Shown here piece by piece: positions 44,543 through 55,385 of a stretch of 64,000 bases of DNA (positions are counted from its first letter, which is position 1; every line of letters starts with the position of its first letter). The notes under the pieces are model-generated. The model searched no databases, was not told where the DNA came from, and saw nothing but the letters and a program-made list of their open reading frames with translations. Made by a program: the position numbers and the translations under genes. The stretch is taken from assembly GCA_033557465.1 (NCBI GenBank), contig CM066039.1, forward strand, positions 395,889,440-395,953,439, in the 5' to 3' direction. Source of the DNA: Ichthyophis bannanicus (Eukaryota; Chordata; Amphibia; Gymnophiona; Ichthyophiidae).

Positions 44543-45444
44543 AAATCAGGTGGTTGGGTGCGTGGGTGTGGGCATGCAGTGGTAAATCAGGTGGTTGGGT
44601 GCGTGGGTGTGGGCATGCAGTGGTAAATCAGGTGGTTGGGTGCGTGGGTGTGGGCATGCAGTGGTAAATCAGGTGGTTGGGTGCGTGGGTGTGGGCATGC
44701 AGTGATAAATCAGGTGGTTGGGTGCGTGGGTGTGGGCATGCAGTGGTAAATCAGGTGGTTGGGTGCGTGGGTGTGGGCATGCAGTGGTAAATCAGGTGGT
44801 TGGGTGCGTGGGTGTGGGCATGCAGTGGTAAATCAGGTGGTTGGGTGCGTGGGTGTGGGCATGCAGTGGTAAATCAGGTGGTTGGGTGCGTGGGTGTGGG
44901 CGTGCAGTGGTAAATCAGGTGGTTGGGTGCGTGGGTGTGGGCGTGCAGTGATAAATCAGGTGGTTGGGTGCGTGGGTGTGGGCGTGCAGTGATAAATCAG
45001 GTGGTTGGGTGCGTGGGTGTGGGCATGCAGTGGTAAATCAGGTGGTTGGGTGCGTGGGTGTGGGCATGCAGTGGTAAATAAGGTGGTTGGGTGCGTGGGT
45101 GTGGGCATGCAGTGGTAAATCAGGTGGTTGGGTGCGTGGGTGTGGGCGTGCAGTGGTAAATCAGGTGGTTGGGTGCGTGGGTGTGGGCGTGCAGTGATAA
45201 ATCAGGTGGTTGGGTGCGTGGGTGTGGGCATGCAGTGATAAATCAGGTGGTTGGGTGCGTGGGTGTGGGCATGCAGTGATAAATCAGGTGGTTGGGTGCG
45301 TGGGTGTGGGCGTGCAGTGATAAATCAGGTGGTTGGGTGCGTGGGTGTGGGCATGCAGTGATAAATCAGGTGGTTGGGTGCGTGGGTGTGGGCATGCAGT
45401 GATAAATCAGGTGGTTGGGTGCGTGGGTGTGGGCATGCAGTGGT
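44543..45444 (+). repeat. 41-bp minisatellite, 22 units
   Basis: Exact 41-bp periodicity. Each unit starts aaatcaggtggttgggtgcg, then tgggtgtgggcatgcagtgg and a final t. Only three variable sites were noticed: catgcag or cgtgcag, gtggt or gtgat, and one aaataagg unit. Units are nearly identical, so the expansion is recent. Confidence 0.97.
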
Positions 45445-45595
45445 AAGTCGAGGTGTGTGTGTGTGATTGGCTGTATTTGATTGCGTGGTGAGCTATATAC
45501 AGTATGAGCTATGTTCAGAAACTATTTACATTTATACATTTTGGTGTGCAGAGAGAGAGGTCATTGGCTATGTCGTTAGCTATGTCATGAGACTG

Positions 45596-45775
45596 AGGCA
45601 AGATGGCAGCCTTGGGCAGGAAGGGGACCGCACATGTTTGATGGCATCTCTCAAAGACTTTCTTTGAAAGCTGGATAGGTGCTTCTGCAAGGACTCTGTC
45701 GGCACCAACGTCATTCTTATGTGAGGACTGATTCCTGCTGTCCTTGGAGAACACCTGTTACAGGTGAGTAGCTAT
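45596..45775 (+). mobile_element. DIRS-E right end (internal complementary region)
   Basis: The reverse complement of the DIRS 5' region: aagatggcagccttgggcag, then tttctttgaaagctgg, ggcaccaacgtcattctta and tgtgaggactgattcctgct, ending cctgttacaggtgagtagct. It pairs with 44360-44400 (gttactcacctgtaaaaggt), as in DIRS-B. The 44466-45595 stretch is an insertion inside this terminal complex. Confidence 0.7.
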
Positions 45776-45808
45776 GCTTTTTCCTTTGCCCCCAAAGGGC
45801 CTGTAAGG

Positions 45809-46104
45809 GGTGGAGGAGTGGCCTAGTGGTTGGGGCAAGGTACTTCAGGCCGGAAGGTCTGGGGTTCAAATCCCACTAGAGGACAGCAACCTTGGGCCGG
45901 AAGGACTTGGGGTTTCTAGTCCCACAGGTGCTCCTTGTGGTCTTGGGCAAGTCACTTAACCCTCCATAGCCCATGTTCCCTGTAAAATAGTTATCTCCAA
46001 GTTATAATGCCCTGTTCAATGTAATTTCAGTTTGTTCAATGTAAACCGCACAGATGCAGAATAGCGCGGTATATAAGAGAACGTAAATAAATAAATAAAT
46101 AATC
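45809..46104 (+). mobile_element. tRNA-derived SINE, full length
   Basis: Almost identical to the SINE at 39629: gtggcctagtggttggggca, then gggttcaaatcccac, ggtgctccttgtggtcttgg, the stem-loop at 46046-46072 and an (aaat)n tail. Confidence 0.9.
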
Positions 46105-46108
46105 TACA

Positions 46109-46236
46109 TTTCATGCCTGAGGCACCGGAGAGTTAAGTGGCTTGCCCAAGGCCATAAGGAGCACCTGTGGAAATAGAAAACGCAGTCTCTCTGGTCCAAG
46201 GCAACTTGCCTCAACCACTAGGCCACTCCTCCCTCC
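46109..46236 (-). mobile_element. tRNA-derived SINE head on the minus strand
   Basis: The reverse complement of the SINE head: gcaacttgcctcaaccacta then ggccactcctccctcc, with cttgcccaaggccataagga inside. It is oriented head to tail against the previous SINE, giving an inverted SINE pair. Confidence 0.75.
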
Positions 46237-46595
46237 CTGTACCACTCGGATAAATTTTCTCTGTTGCTAATACCAAATCAGAATAAAGTTTAAGAAGAAA
46301 CTTGTCAAATCACAACCAATATGACTTACAGATTCAACAGTAACCATGTTGCATCACGAGCCATAAACTAACCTGTTGTTCATACGAACCACAGGGTGGG
46401 AAAGACAGTCTGAATGGGAAAATTTAAATGTCCCATGGGATTAAACATTGATAATTTAAATGAGGTTTTTTGTAACTTATGCTTTAAGCAAAATGTCTAA
46501 GCACAGGTACAAATATATAATTAGTATGCGTAACTATATGTATACTGAGGCCTAGAAGCACGGAATATCAACGTTATACCTTTTTTTTTTTTTTA
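46237..46595. other. Unclassified AT-rich intron sequence
   Basis: No coding, RNA gene or repeat recognised. It ends with a T-rich run at 46580-46595. Confidence 0.45.
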
Positions 46596-46785
46596 GTGCC
46601 ATCAAGTCAGTGTTGACTCATAGCAACCCAGCTACCTCTGGGTTTTCTTTGCAATGTATCACTGGAAGTAGATTGCCAGCCTTTTCTTCAGAGGCAATGG
46701 AGGGTAAAGTGCCAGTGGGAATTGAACCCTTGATTTTCTGGGTACTAGGCAGTTGCTCTAACCTCTAGGCTACTCCTCCACTATA
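46596..46785 (-). mobile_element. Second SINE family (tRNA-derived), minus strand
   Basis: Read in reverse: gaggagtagcctagaggtta (A-box-like), then a B-box-like gggttcaattccc (46718-46730) and ccattgcctctgaag. The remaining body reads aatctacttccagtgataca and aacccagaggtagctgggtt. The same element is at 53732-53935. Confidence 0.8.
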
Positions 46786-47214
46786 TATACCTCCAATATA
46801 TACCTTTAAGTTATATATTTTGCTCGGGCAGACCTATTTTGACCTGTGTTTTTCACATCTGAGCCAAACATATACTATATGGAGTCAGTATCTAAAGGCC
46901 TGCAGACGTTTGGGGGCTGCTTCTGTATAGGGCGCGCAGAGAGGCGGGTGCTTGATATGTGTTAAGCATGTGAATGCGTCCTTTTGCGCACACTGTGGCT
47001 GGTCTGCAAGGATGTGCATAAGCCCATTGCACGTACATTCAGTTGGGGTGTGCACAGAGGCAGGGGTGACTCTACCATTAGGCAGTAAGACGGCCGCCTC
47101 AGGTGGCAAAATTTTGTAAGTGGCAAGAAATAACCTCAAAACATCCCAGCAGCAGTTGCCTCACTGCCTTCTGTTTAATAAAAAAAAGTATTCCGGCTGC
47201 TACCACTGCCACCT
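46786..47214. other. Unclassified intron sequence
   Basis: Contains a phrase ctctaccattaggcagtaag then acggccgcctcaggtggc, common in old vertebrate repeats, but the family was not identified. Confidence 0.4.
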
Positions 47215-47500
47215 CTGTAGGATCAGTGGCAGCTGTGGCATGACCCTCCCCTCCCTCTCACTGCCACGGACTCAGATCAATGAGAAGCCGTGTAGCTGTG
47301 GCATGACCCCCCACCCTCCCTCTCACTGCCACTGACTCAGATCAATGAGAAGCCGTGTAGCTGTGGCATGACCCCCCTCCCTCTCACTGCCATTGCCACT
47401 GATTCAGATCGATGAAAAAGCGGAACAGCTGTGGCATGAACCCCCCCCCCCCCACACACACCCACTAGCACTAACTCAGATCAGTGAGAAGCCGTGGCGG
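47215..47500 (+). repeat. Short tandem repeat of 65-72 bp, about 4 units
   Basis: The phrase ctcagatcaatgagaagccg recurs (with variants gatcgatgaa and gatcagtgag) at about 47275, 47340, 47407 and 47479. In each unit agctgtggcatgacccc and a C-rich run follow. The C-run near 47441 is pure. Confidence 0.8.
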
Positions 47501-47809
47501 CAAAAAACAAACAAAAAATAAAAAACCCCAAGCCAAAACAAAAGCGCGGGGTCTTCACGATTCTGGTGTGTTTAGAAAGCCCTGTTGGTCCCGCCCCCTT
47601 CTGACGGATGCAGCCTCAGAAGGGGGCGAGACAGACAAGGCCTTAAAAGTGCACTGGATTCAGGAAGACCCCGCTCTTTTGTTTCTTTACTTGCAGCCAC
47701 TGCCACAGAGATTGAACGGGGCTGCAGCGGTATACTAAAGGGAAGAGCAGATGCTGAAGATTGGCGGGAGGGGGGGGGGAATCCTGAAGGGCAAGTATAG
47801 GACACGAGA
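47501..47809. other. Unclassified intron sequence before the purine-rich array
   Basis: A-rich then mixed sequence. An inverted-repeat-like pair ccgcccccttctgacggatg and cctcagaagggggcgagac at 47592-47632 could form a hairpin. Confidence 0.4.
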
Positions 47810-48209
47810 TGGAGTGGGGACAGAGGTTGGCCATGAGGGGATGGGGTAGAGAGCAGATGCTGAATGGCGGTGGCGGTCGGGGAGGGTGTGGAGTTGGAGG
47901 AACAAGGCTGGCTATGGGGGGAACATAGAGGGGGATAGAAGGGTAGATGTTGGACAGAGAGTAGGGATGGGGGAGGTGGAGAACAGATGGTGGATATGTG
48001 GTGGGGTAGAGAGCAGATGCTAGAAGCTAGCAGGGGGCATGGAGGTGGAGGTCAAAGTCAAATGCTGGACACAAGAGAGGGTGGGACAGATGCTGGCCAT
48101 GGATTGAGGGGGCAGATGGTGGTCACAGGTGGGGGGAACAGAGGGCAAATGGTGGCCACAGGGTCGTGGCGATAGAGGACAGATAGTGGGAATGGGATGA
48201 GGGTAGAGA
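47810..48209 (+). repeat. Degenerate left flank of the purine-rich minisatellite
   Basis: The phrases gtagagagcagatgctgaat, atagaagggtagatgttgga and gtagagagcagatgctaga resemble the unit of the array that follows, but spacing and sequence are irregular. They look like old, decayed units. Confidence 0.6.
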
Positions 48210-51200
48210 GCAGATGCTGGACATAGGGGGCATAGTGAGGTGGGAGAAGATGCTGAGCATGGGAGGAGAAAGGGGAGATGCTGGACATGGGGGGGGAGGG
48301 GGGGAGAGAGGGGAGATGCTGGACATGGGGGGAAGGGGGAGAGAGGGGTGAGATGCTGGTGTTAGGGGGAGGGGTAGAGAGGAGAGATGCTGGGCACAGG
48401 GTGAAGAGGGGACACAGGTGATATGCAGGGCACGGGCGGAGGGGGAGATAGGGGTGAGATGCTGGAGTTAGGGGGAGGGGTAGAGAGAGGGGAGATGCTG
48501 GGCACAGGGGGAGGGGAAGAGGGGGAGAGATGCTGGGCACAGGGGGAGGGGAGAGAGGGGGGAGAGATGCTGGGCACGGGGGAGGGGAAGAGAGGGGAGA
48601 GATGCTGGGCACAGGGGGAAGGGGGGAGAGAGGTGAGATGCTGGGCACGGGGGGGAGGGGGGAGAGTGGGGTGAGATGCTGGTGTTAGGGGGAGGGGAGA
48701 GATGCTTGGCACAGGGGGAGGGGAAGAGAGGGGAGAGATGCTGGGCACAGGGGGGAGGGGAAGAGGGGGGGAGAGATGCTGGGCACAGGGGGAGGGGAAG
48801 AGAGGGGAGATGCTGGGCACGGGGGGAGGGGAAGAGGGGGGAGAGATGCTGGGCACAGGGGGAAGGGAAGAGAGGGGAGAGATGCTGGGCACAGGGGGAG
48901 GGGAAGAGGGGGGAGAAGAGAGATGCTGGGCACCGGGGGCGGGGAAGAGAGGGGAGAGATGCTGGGCACAGGGGGAGGGGGAGAGGGGGGAGAGATGCTG
49001 GGCACAGGGGTAGGGGAAGAGAGGGGAGAGATGCTGGGCACAGGGGGAGGGGGAGAGGGGGGGAGAGATGCTGGGCACAGGGGGAGGGGAAGAGGGGGGA
49101 GAGATGCTGGGCACAGGGGGAGGGGGAGAGGGGGGAGAGATGCGGGGCACAGGGGGCGGGGAAGAGGGGGGAGAGATGCTGGGCACAGGGGGAGGGGAAG
49201 AGAGGGGGAGAGATGCTGGGCACAGGGGGAGGGGGAGAGGGGGGAGAGATGCTGGGCACAGGGGGAGGGGAAGAGAGAGGAGAGATGCTGGGCACAGGGG
49301 GGAGGGGGAGAGGGGGGAGAGATGCTGGGCACAGGGGGAGGGGAAGAGGGGGGAGAGAGGAGAGATGCTGGGCCCTGGGGGAGGGGAAGAGGGGGGAGAG
49401 ATGCTGGGCACAGGGGGAGGGGAAGAGGGGGAGAGATGCTGGGCACAGGGGGAGGGGAAGAGAGGGGAGAGATGCTGGGCACAGGGGGAGGGGAAGAGAG
49501 GGGAGATGCTGGGCACGGGGGAGGGGAAAGAAAGGGGAGAGATGCTGGGCACAGGGGGAGGGGAAGAGAGGGGAGATGCTGGGCACGGGGGGGAGGGGAA
49601 GAGAGGGGAGAGATGCTGGGCACAGGGGGAGGGGAAGAGGGGGGAGAGATGCTGGGCACAGGGGGAGGGGAAGAGGGGGGAGAGATGCTGGGCACGGGGG
49701 GAGGGGGAGAGAGGGGAGAGATGCTGGGCACGGGGGGAGGGGAAGAGGGGGGAGAGATGCTGGGCACGGGGGGAGGGTAAGAGGGGAGAGATGCTGGGCA
49801 CGGGGGGAGGGGGAGAGGGGGGAGAGATGCTGGGCACGGGGGGAGGGGAAGAGGGGGGAGAGAGATGCTGGGCATGGGGGGAGGGTAAGAGGGGGAGAGA
49901 TGCTGGGCACGGGGGGAGGGTAAGAGGGGAGAGATGCGGGACACGGGGGGAGGGGAAGAGAGGGGAGAGATGCTGGGCACGGGGGGAGGGGAAGAGAGGG
50001 GCGAGATGCTGGTTATAGGGTGAGGGGGAGAGAGGGGAGAGATGCTGGGCACAGGGGGAGGTGAAGAGGGGGGGAGAGATGCTGGGCAGAGGGGGAGAGA
50101 GGGGGGAGAGATGCTGGGCACAGGGGGAGGGGAAGAGGGGGGAGAGATGCTGGGCACAGGGAGAGGGGAGAGATGCGGGGCACAGGGGGAGGGGGGAGAG
50201 AGGGGAGAGATGCTGGGCACAGGGGGAGGGGGAGAGAGAGGGGAGAGATGCTGGGCACAGGGGGAGGGGGAGAGAGAGGGGAGAGAGGCTGGGCACCGGG
50301 GGAGGGGACGAGGGGGGAGAGATGCTGGGCACAGGGGGAGGGGAAGAGAGGGGAGAGATGCTAGTTATAGGGAGAGGGGGAGAGAGGGGAGCTGCTGGGC
50401 ACAGGGGGAGGGGAAGAAGGGGGAGAGATGCTGGTTATAGGGAGAGGGGGAGAGAGGGGGGAGAGATGCTGGGCACAGGGGGAGGGGAAGAGAGGGGAGA
50501 GATGCTGGGCACAGGGGGAGGGGAAGAGGGGGGAGAAATGCTGGGCACAGGGGGAGGGGAAGAGAGGGGAGAGATGCTGGGAAGAGGGGGGAGAGATGCT
50601 GGGCACAGGGGGAGGGGAAGAGGGGGGAGAGATGCTGGGCACAGGGGGAGGGGAAGAGAGGGGAGAGATGCTGGGCACAGGGGGAGGGGAAGAGAGGGGG
50701 AGAGATGCTGGGCACAGGGGGAGGAGAAGAGGGGGGAGAGATGCTGGGCACAGGGGGAGGGGGAGAGAGAGGGGAGAGATGCTGGGCACAGGGGGAGGGG
50801 AAGAGGGGGAGAGATGCTGGTTATAGGGAGAGGGGAAGAGGGGGGAGAGATGCTGGGCACTGGGGGAGGGGAAGCGGGGGGAGAGATGCTGGGCACAGGG
50901 GGAGGGGAAGAGTGGGGAGAGATGCTGGGCACAGGGGGAGGGGAAGAGTGGGGAGAGATGCTGGGCACAGGGGGAGTGGAAGAGGGGGGAGAGATGCTGG
51001 GCACAGGGGGAGGGGAAGAGGGGGGGAGAGATGCTGGGCACAGGGGGAGGGGAAGAGGGGGGGAGAGATGCTGGGCACAGGGGGAGGGAAGAGGGGGGAG
51101 AGATGCTGGGCACAGGGGGAGGGGAAGAGGGGGGGAGAGATGCTGGGCACAGGGGGAGGGGAAGAGGGGGGAGAGATGCTGGGCACAGGGGGAGGGGAAG

Positions 51201-53020
51201 AGGGAGAGATGCTGGGCACAGGGGGAGGGGAAGAGGGGGGAGAGATGCTGGGCACAGGGGGAGGGGAAGAGGGGGGAGAGATGCTGGGCACAGGGGGAGG
51301 GGGAGAGAGGAGAGAGATGCTGGGCACAGGGGGAGGGGAAGAGGGGGGGAGAGATGCTGGTTATAGGGAGAGGGGGGGGAGAGAGAGGGGAGAGATGCTG
51401 GGCACAGGGGGAGGGGAAGAGAGAGGGGAGAGATGCTGGGCACAGGGGGAGGGGAAGAGAGGGGAGAGATGCTGGTTATAGGGAGAGGGGGAGAGAGGGG
51501 AGATATGCTGGGCACAGGGGGAGGAGAAGAGGGGGGAGAGATGCTGGGCACGGGGGGAGGGGAAGAGTGGGGAGAGATGCTGGGCACAGGGGGAGGGGAA
51601 GAGGGGGGAGAGATGCTGGGCACAGGGGGGGGGGAAGAGGGGGGAGAGATGCTGGTTATAGAGAGAGGGGAGAGATGCTGGGCACAGGGGGAGGGGAAGA
51701 GAGGGGAGAGATGCTGGGCACAGGGGGAGGGGAAGAGGGGGAGAGATGCTGGTTATAGGGAGAGGGGAAAGAGGGGAGAGATGCTGGGCACCGGGGGCGG
51801 GGACGCGGGGGGAGAGATGCTGGTTATTGGGAGAGGGGAGAGATGCTGGGCACGGGAGGGGAAGAGGGGGGAGAGATGCTGGGCACGGGGGGAGGGTAAG
51901 AGGGGAGAAATGCTGGGCACAGGGGGAAGGGAAGAGGGGAGAGAGATGCTGAGCCCAGGGGGAGGGGACGAGGGGGGAGAGAGATGCTGGGCACAGGGGG
52001 AGGGGAAGAGGGGGGAGAGATGCTGGGCACAGGGGGAGGGGAAGAGGGGGGAGAGAAGAGATGCTGGGCACAGGGGGAGGGGAAGAGGGGGGAGAGATGC
52101 TGGGCACAGGGGGAGGGGAAGAGGGGGGAGAGATGCTGGGCACGGGGGCAGGGTAAGAGGGGAGAAATGCTGGGCACCGGGGGCCGGGAAGCGGGGAGAG
52201 AGATGCTGAGCACATGGGGAGGGGAAGAGGGGGGAGAGATGCTGGGCACAGGGGGAGGGAAGAGGGGGGAGATGCTGAGCACATGGGGAGGGGAAGAGGG
52301 GGGAGAGATGCTGGGCACAGGGGGAGGGGAAGAGGGGGGAGAGATGCTGGGCACAGGGGGAAGGGAAAGAGGGGGGAGAGATGCTGGGCACGGGGGGGAG
52401 GGGAAGAGAGGAGAGATGCTGGGCACGGGGGGAAGGGGGGAGAGAGGTGAGATGCTGGTTATAGGGGGAGGGGAAGAGGGGGGAGAGATGCTGCTGGGCA
52501 CAGGTGGAGGGGAAGAGGGGGGAGAGATGCTGGGCACGGGGGGAGGGGAAGAGAGGAGAGATGCTGGGCACGGGGGGAAGGGGGGAGAGAGGTGAGATGC
52601 TGGTTATAGGGGGAGGGGAAGAGAGGGGAGATATGCTGGGCACAGGGGGTGGGGAAGGGGAGAGATGCTGGGCACAGGGGGTGGGGAAGGGGAGAGATGC
52701 TGGGCACAGGGGGAGGGGAAGGGGAGAGATGCTGGTTATAGGGGGAGGGGAAGGGAGGGGAGAGATGCTGGGCACGGGGGGAGGGAAAGAGAGGGAAGAT
52801 GATGGGCCCAGGGGGGGAGGGGGAGAGAAAGGAGAGCTGCTGGGCACGGGGAGGGGAAGAGGGGAGATGCTGGTCATGGGGGGAAGGGGGGGAAGGGGGA
52901 GAGGTGAGATGCTGGATATAGGAAGAGGGGGAGAGAGGTGAGATGCTCGCTATAGGGGGAGGGGAAGAGGGGAGAGATGCTGGGCACAGGGGGAGGGGGG
53001 AGAGAGGGGAGATGCTGGGC
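48210..53020 (+). repeat. Purine-rich minisatellite, units of about 34-38 bp (roughly 130 by length)
   Basis: Each unit is close to gagatgctgggcacaggggg followed by aggggaagaggggggaga. Period is 36 bp where I measured it (49103 to 49139), with G-run length variants. Some units carry ggttatagg instead of gggcacagg. The + strand is almost all G and A apart from the tgctgggcac core. Long open frames on both strands (for example 48362-50332 minus) come from the repeat and its lack of stop codons and do not look like genes. Confidence 0.95.
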
Positions 53021-53024
53021 CCAT

Positions 53025-54118
53025 GTGCCTAACTTTGCATTTATCTACATTAAATAATATCTGCCATTTGGACTCCTAGTTTCCCAATTTATCAAGGTCC
53101 TCTTGCAATTTTTTACAATTCTTTTGTGTTTTATTAACTTTGAATAATTTGGTGTCATATTCAAATTTGATCACCTCCCTCAGAATTCTTATTTCCAGTT
53201 CATTTATGAATATGCCAAAAAGCAGCGGACCCAGCACAGATCCCTGGTGTACACCACTATTCACCGTTCTCCATTGGGAAAATTGGCCATTTAGCCCTAC
53301 CCTCTGCTTTATCTTTTAGCCAATTCCTGATCCACAATAATGCACTGCCTCCTATCCCATGACTTTTAATTTCCCTAAGAGTCTCTTATGATGGACTTTG
53401 TCAGAGGCTTTCTGAAAATCCACATACACTACATCGACCCACCTTTATCTACCTGTTCACATCTTCAAAAAGATATGAGATTGGTGGCTAAATCCATGTT
53501 GGTTTTCTGCCATTAAGCCATGGCTATCTACATGTTCAGTAGTTTTGTTTTTTATAACGGTTTCTACCATTTTGCCCGGTACCAATGTCAGGCTCATTCA
53601 CTGGTCTGTAATTTCCTGCATCACCCCTGGAACCCTTTTTAAAAATTGGCATTGCATCGTTCATTCTCCAATCCTCAGGTACTACAGATGATTTTAATGA
53701 TAGATCACAGATTACTAGTAGTAGCTCATTTTTTTAATGACATCAAGCCAGTGCTGACTCCTGGTGACCCAGCTGCCTCTGGGTTTTCTTGGCAATGTAT
53801 CACTGGAAGTAGATTGCCGGGCCTTTTCTTCTGAGGCAATGGAGGGTAAAGTGACTTGCCCAAGATCACAGTCGAACCCTTGATCTTCAGGGTACTAGGC
53901 AGTTGCTCTAACCACTAGGCTACTCCCCTACTCAGTATTACCTTTACAGTCTCATATTTCAGTTTTTTCAGCACCCTTGGGTGCCATCCAGTCCAGGTGA
54001 TTTGCTATCCTTTAGTTTATCAATTAGCTGTATGACATCCTCCCAATTTATTGAGAATTATTTCAATTCCTCTTGATACATCACCTTTAAATATCATTTC
54101 TGGCATGAAAACGTTTCC
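53025..54118 (-). mobile_element. CR1-clade LINE, degraded, split copy (3' part)
   Basis: On the minus strand it encodes VHQGSVLGPLLFGIFINELE (from 53264 down), a degenerate YDTKLFKVNKTQ in place of FADDTK, and further into the RT AxDKVHH-like, PGxMVETVI-like and GWHPRVLKKLK-like segments. These belong to the same CR1 subfamily as 21587. A SINE interrupts it at 53732-53935, and at 54118 a nested transposon separates it from its upstream part at 58877. Confidence 0.8.
53732..53935 (-). mobile_element. Second-family SINE inserted in the CR1
   Basis: Matches 46596-46785 closely. In + orientation: tgacatcaagccagtgctga, aatgtatcactggaagtaga, then ctaggcagttgctctaacca and ctaggctactcccct. It sits inside the CR1 segment. 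Confidence 0.82.
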
Positions 54119-54589
54119 CCAAACAAAACCAAATGTAACCTATCCACCTTCAAGGTACAAAATTACTTTTACAATAATTTATAACGTCACTAATGGAACT
54201 ACCAGTATGGAGTGTGTAAAGGTTATTTGTAATTATGAAAACAATTTCTTCCGGGGGGGGGGGGGGGGAGGCGGTCGATTTGTATGTTTGTATGAATGGT
54301 TCCATGATTTCACTTGGTTGTTATGAGTGATTTGATAGGGGTGTTTTTATATGGAATAAAGATTTTTTGATATTTTGTATATATGTGCCTATGGGGTCTG
54401 TTTACTAAACATTCCTAACGTGCGGGGCCGTGCTAGTGTGCCTGTGCCATATAAGGAGTGGGCGGTTCAGGCAGAAAATAGAAAAAAAACGGTAGTAAGC
54501 AACCGGATGTGTGTGCGTCGCGCTAATGTGCGGGGGTCGACATTAGCGCGTGGAAAGGCAAAGTGGCACGCTGCTGAGTATACAAAACA

Positions 54590-54665
54590 GAGCCGTGGTA
54601 CAATGGTGAAGACACTGACCAATGGTGCAGGGGCCATGGGTTCAATCCCCCAGTGTGCGCAACGA
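54590..54665 (+). other. tRNA-like module 1
   Basis: gccgtggtacaatggtgaag (A-box-like) is followed about 30 bp later by gggttcaatcccc (B-box-like). It may carry an internal polymerase III promoter. No tRNA fold with an anticodon arm was confirmed. Confidence 0.55.
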
Positions 54666-54736
54666 CAAAGGTCAGCTGAGGCAGTAATTGTAATGATTAA
54701 CATTGTTTTAGGAGGCAAATTAATTTGGAACGGCAT

Positions 54737-54870
54737 AAGGCGGCGCACAGTTATTTTTGGGCGGCAGAAGGCGGCGCACAGTTATGTTTGGGCAGCAGAA
54801 GGCGGCGCACTGGTCCCCTTGGGCGGCAGAAGGCGGCGCGCTGATAGGCACAAGGCGGCGCGCTGATGCA
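54737..54870 (+). repeat. Tandem repeat with ggcggcgcac core
   Basis: ggcggcgcacagttattttt then gggcggcagaag repeats about four times with period 30-32 bp (54739, 54770, 54801 and onward, last units shortened). Confidence 0.8.
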
Positions 54871-54882
54871 CAAGCACAGGAA

Positions 54883-54955
54883 CAGAGCCACAGCACAATG
54901 GTTACAACACTGACCAATGGTGCAGGGAGCAGGGGTTCAACACCTCACAATGCCC
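54883..54955 (+). other. tRNA-like module 2
   Basis: gccacagcacaatggttaca followed by ggggttcaacacc. It shares the phrase actgaccaatggtgcagg with module 1, so the two are related copies. Confidence 0.55.
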
Positions 54956-55310
54956 AGTGAAAAATGCCTGCTGAGGCAGTATGTAGGAGGCTGTATAAAT
55001 TTATTTTGTTATCACTACTAGCAAACGCACTCTCCCAGCATGTTAACATACGGCGGCCCATAAGGCACATGTTACAGTGCACTGTTCGCCAAGGCACCCT
55101 TGAATGACCCCTATGGGGCAGCATGTATGTTGCGACACAGGATAATGTATAGTGCACCCTATAGGGATGGCAACCATAAGGTGGCCTACAGGGCGCCCTA
55201 TGAAGCACCCTCAGAGGCACCTAATGGGTATAGTAAGCTGAGGGTGGTCTTGCCGGCATAGACATATGTACAGTAAATAAAAATAAAGCTGTGGACAGCC
55301 CTACCAAAGG

Positions 55311-55385
55311 GCCCCACTGTGGGTTTGAACCCATGACCTCTGGCTGCACAGGCAGTGATGTAAACCATTGCGCTACAGCTCCATA
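55311..55385 (-). other. tRNA-like module 3
   Basis: In reverse complement: gctgtagcgcaatggtttac (A-box-like) and gggttcaaacccac (B-box-like). It resembles a real tRNA more than the other modules, but the 3' half of an acceptor stem could not be matched. Confidence 0.55.

Noticed and set aside
48362..52877. Large Pro/Ser-rich or Arg/Gly-rich proteins
   Set aside because: Frames on both strands are made only of the 36-bp repeat; no start context, conserved domain or splice signal supports a gene.
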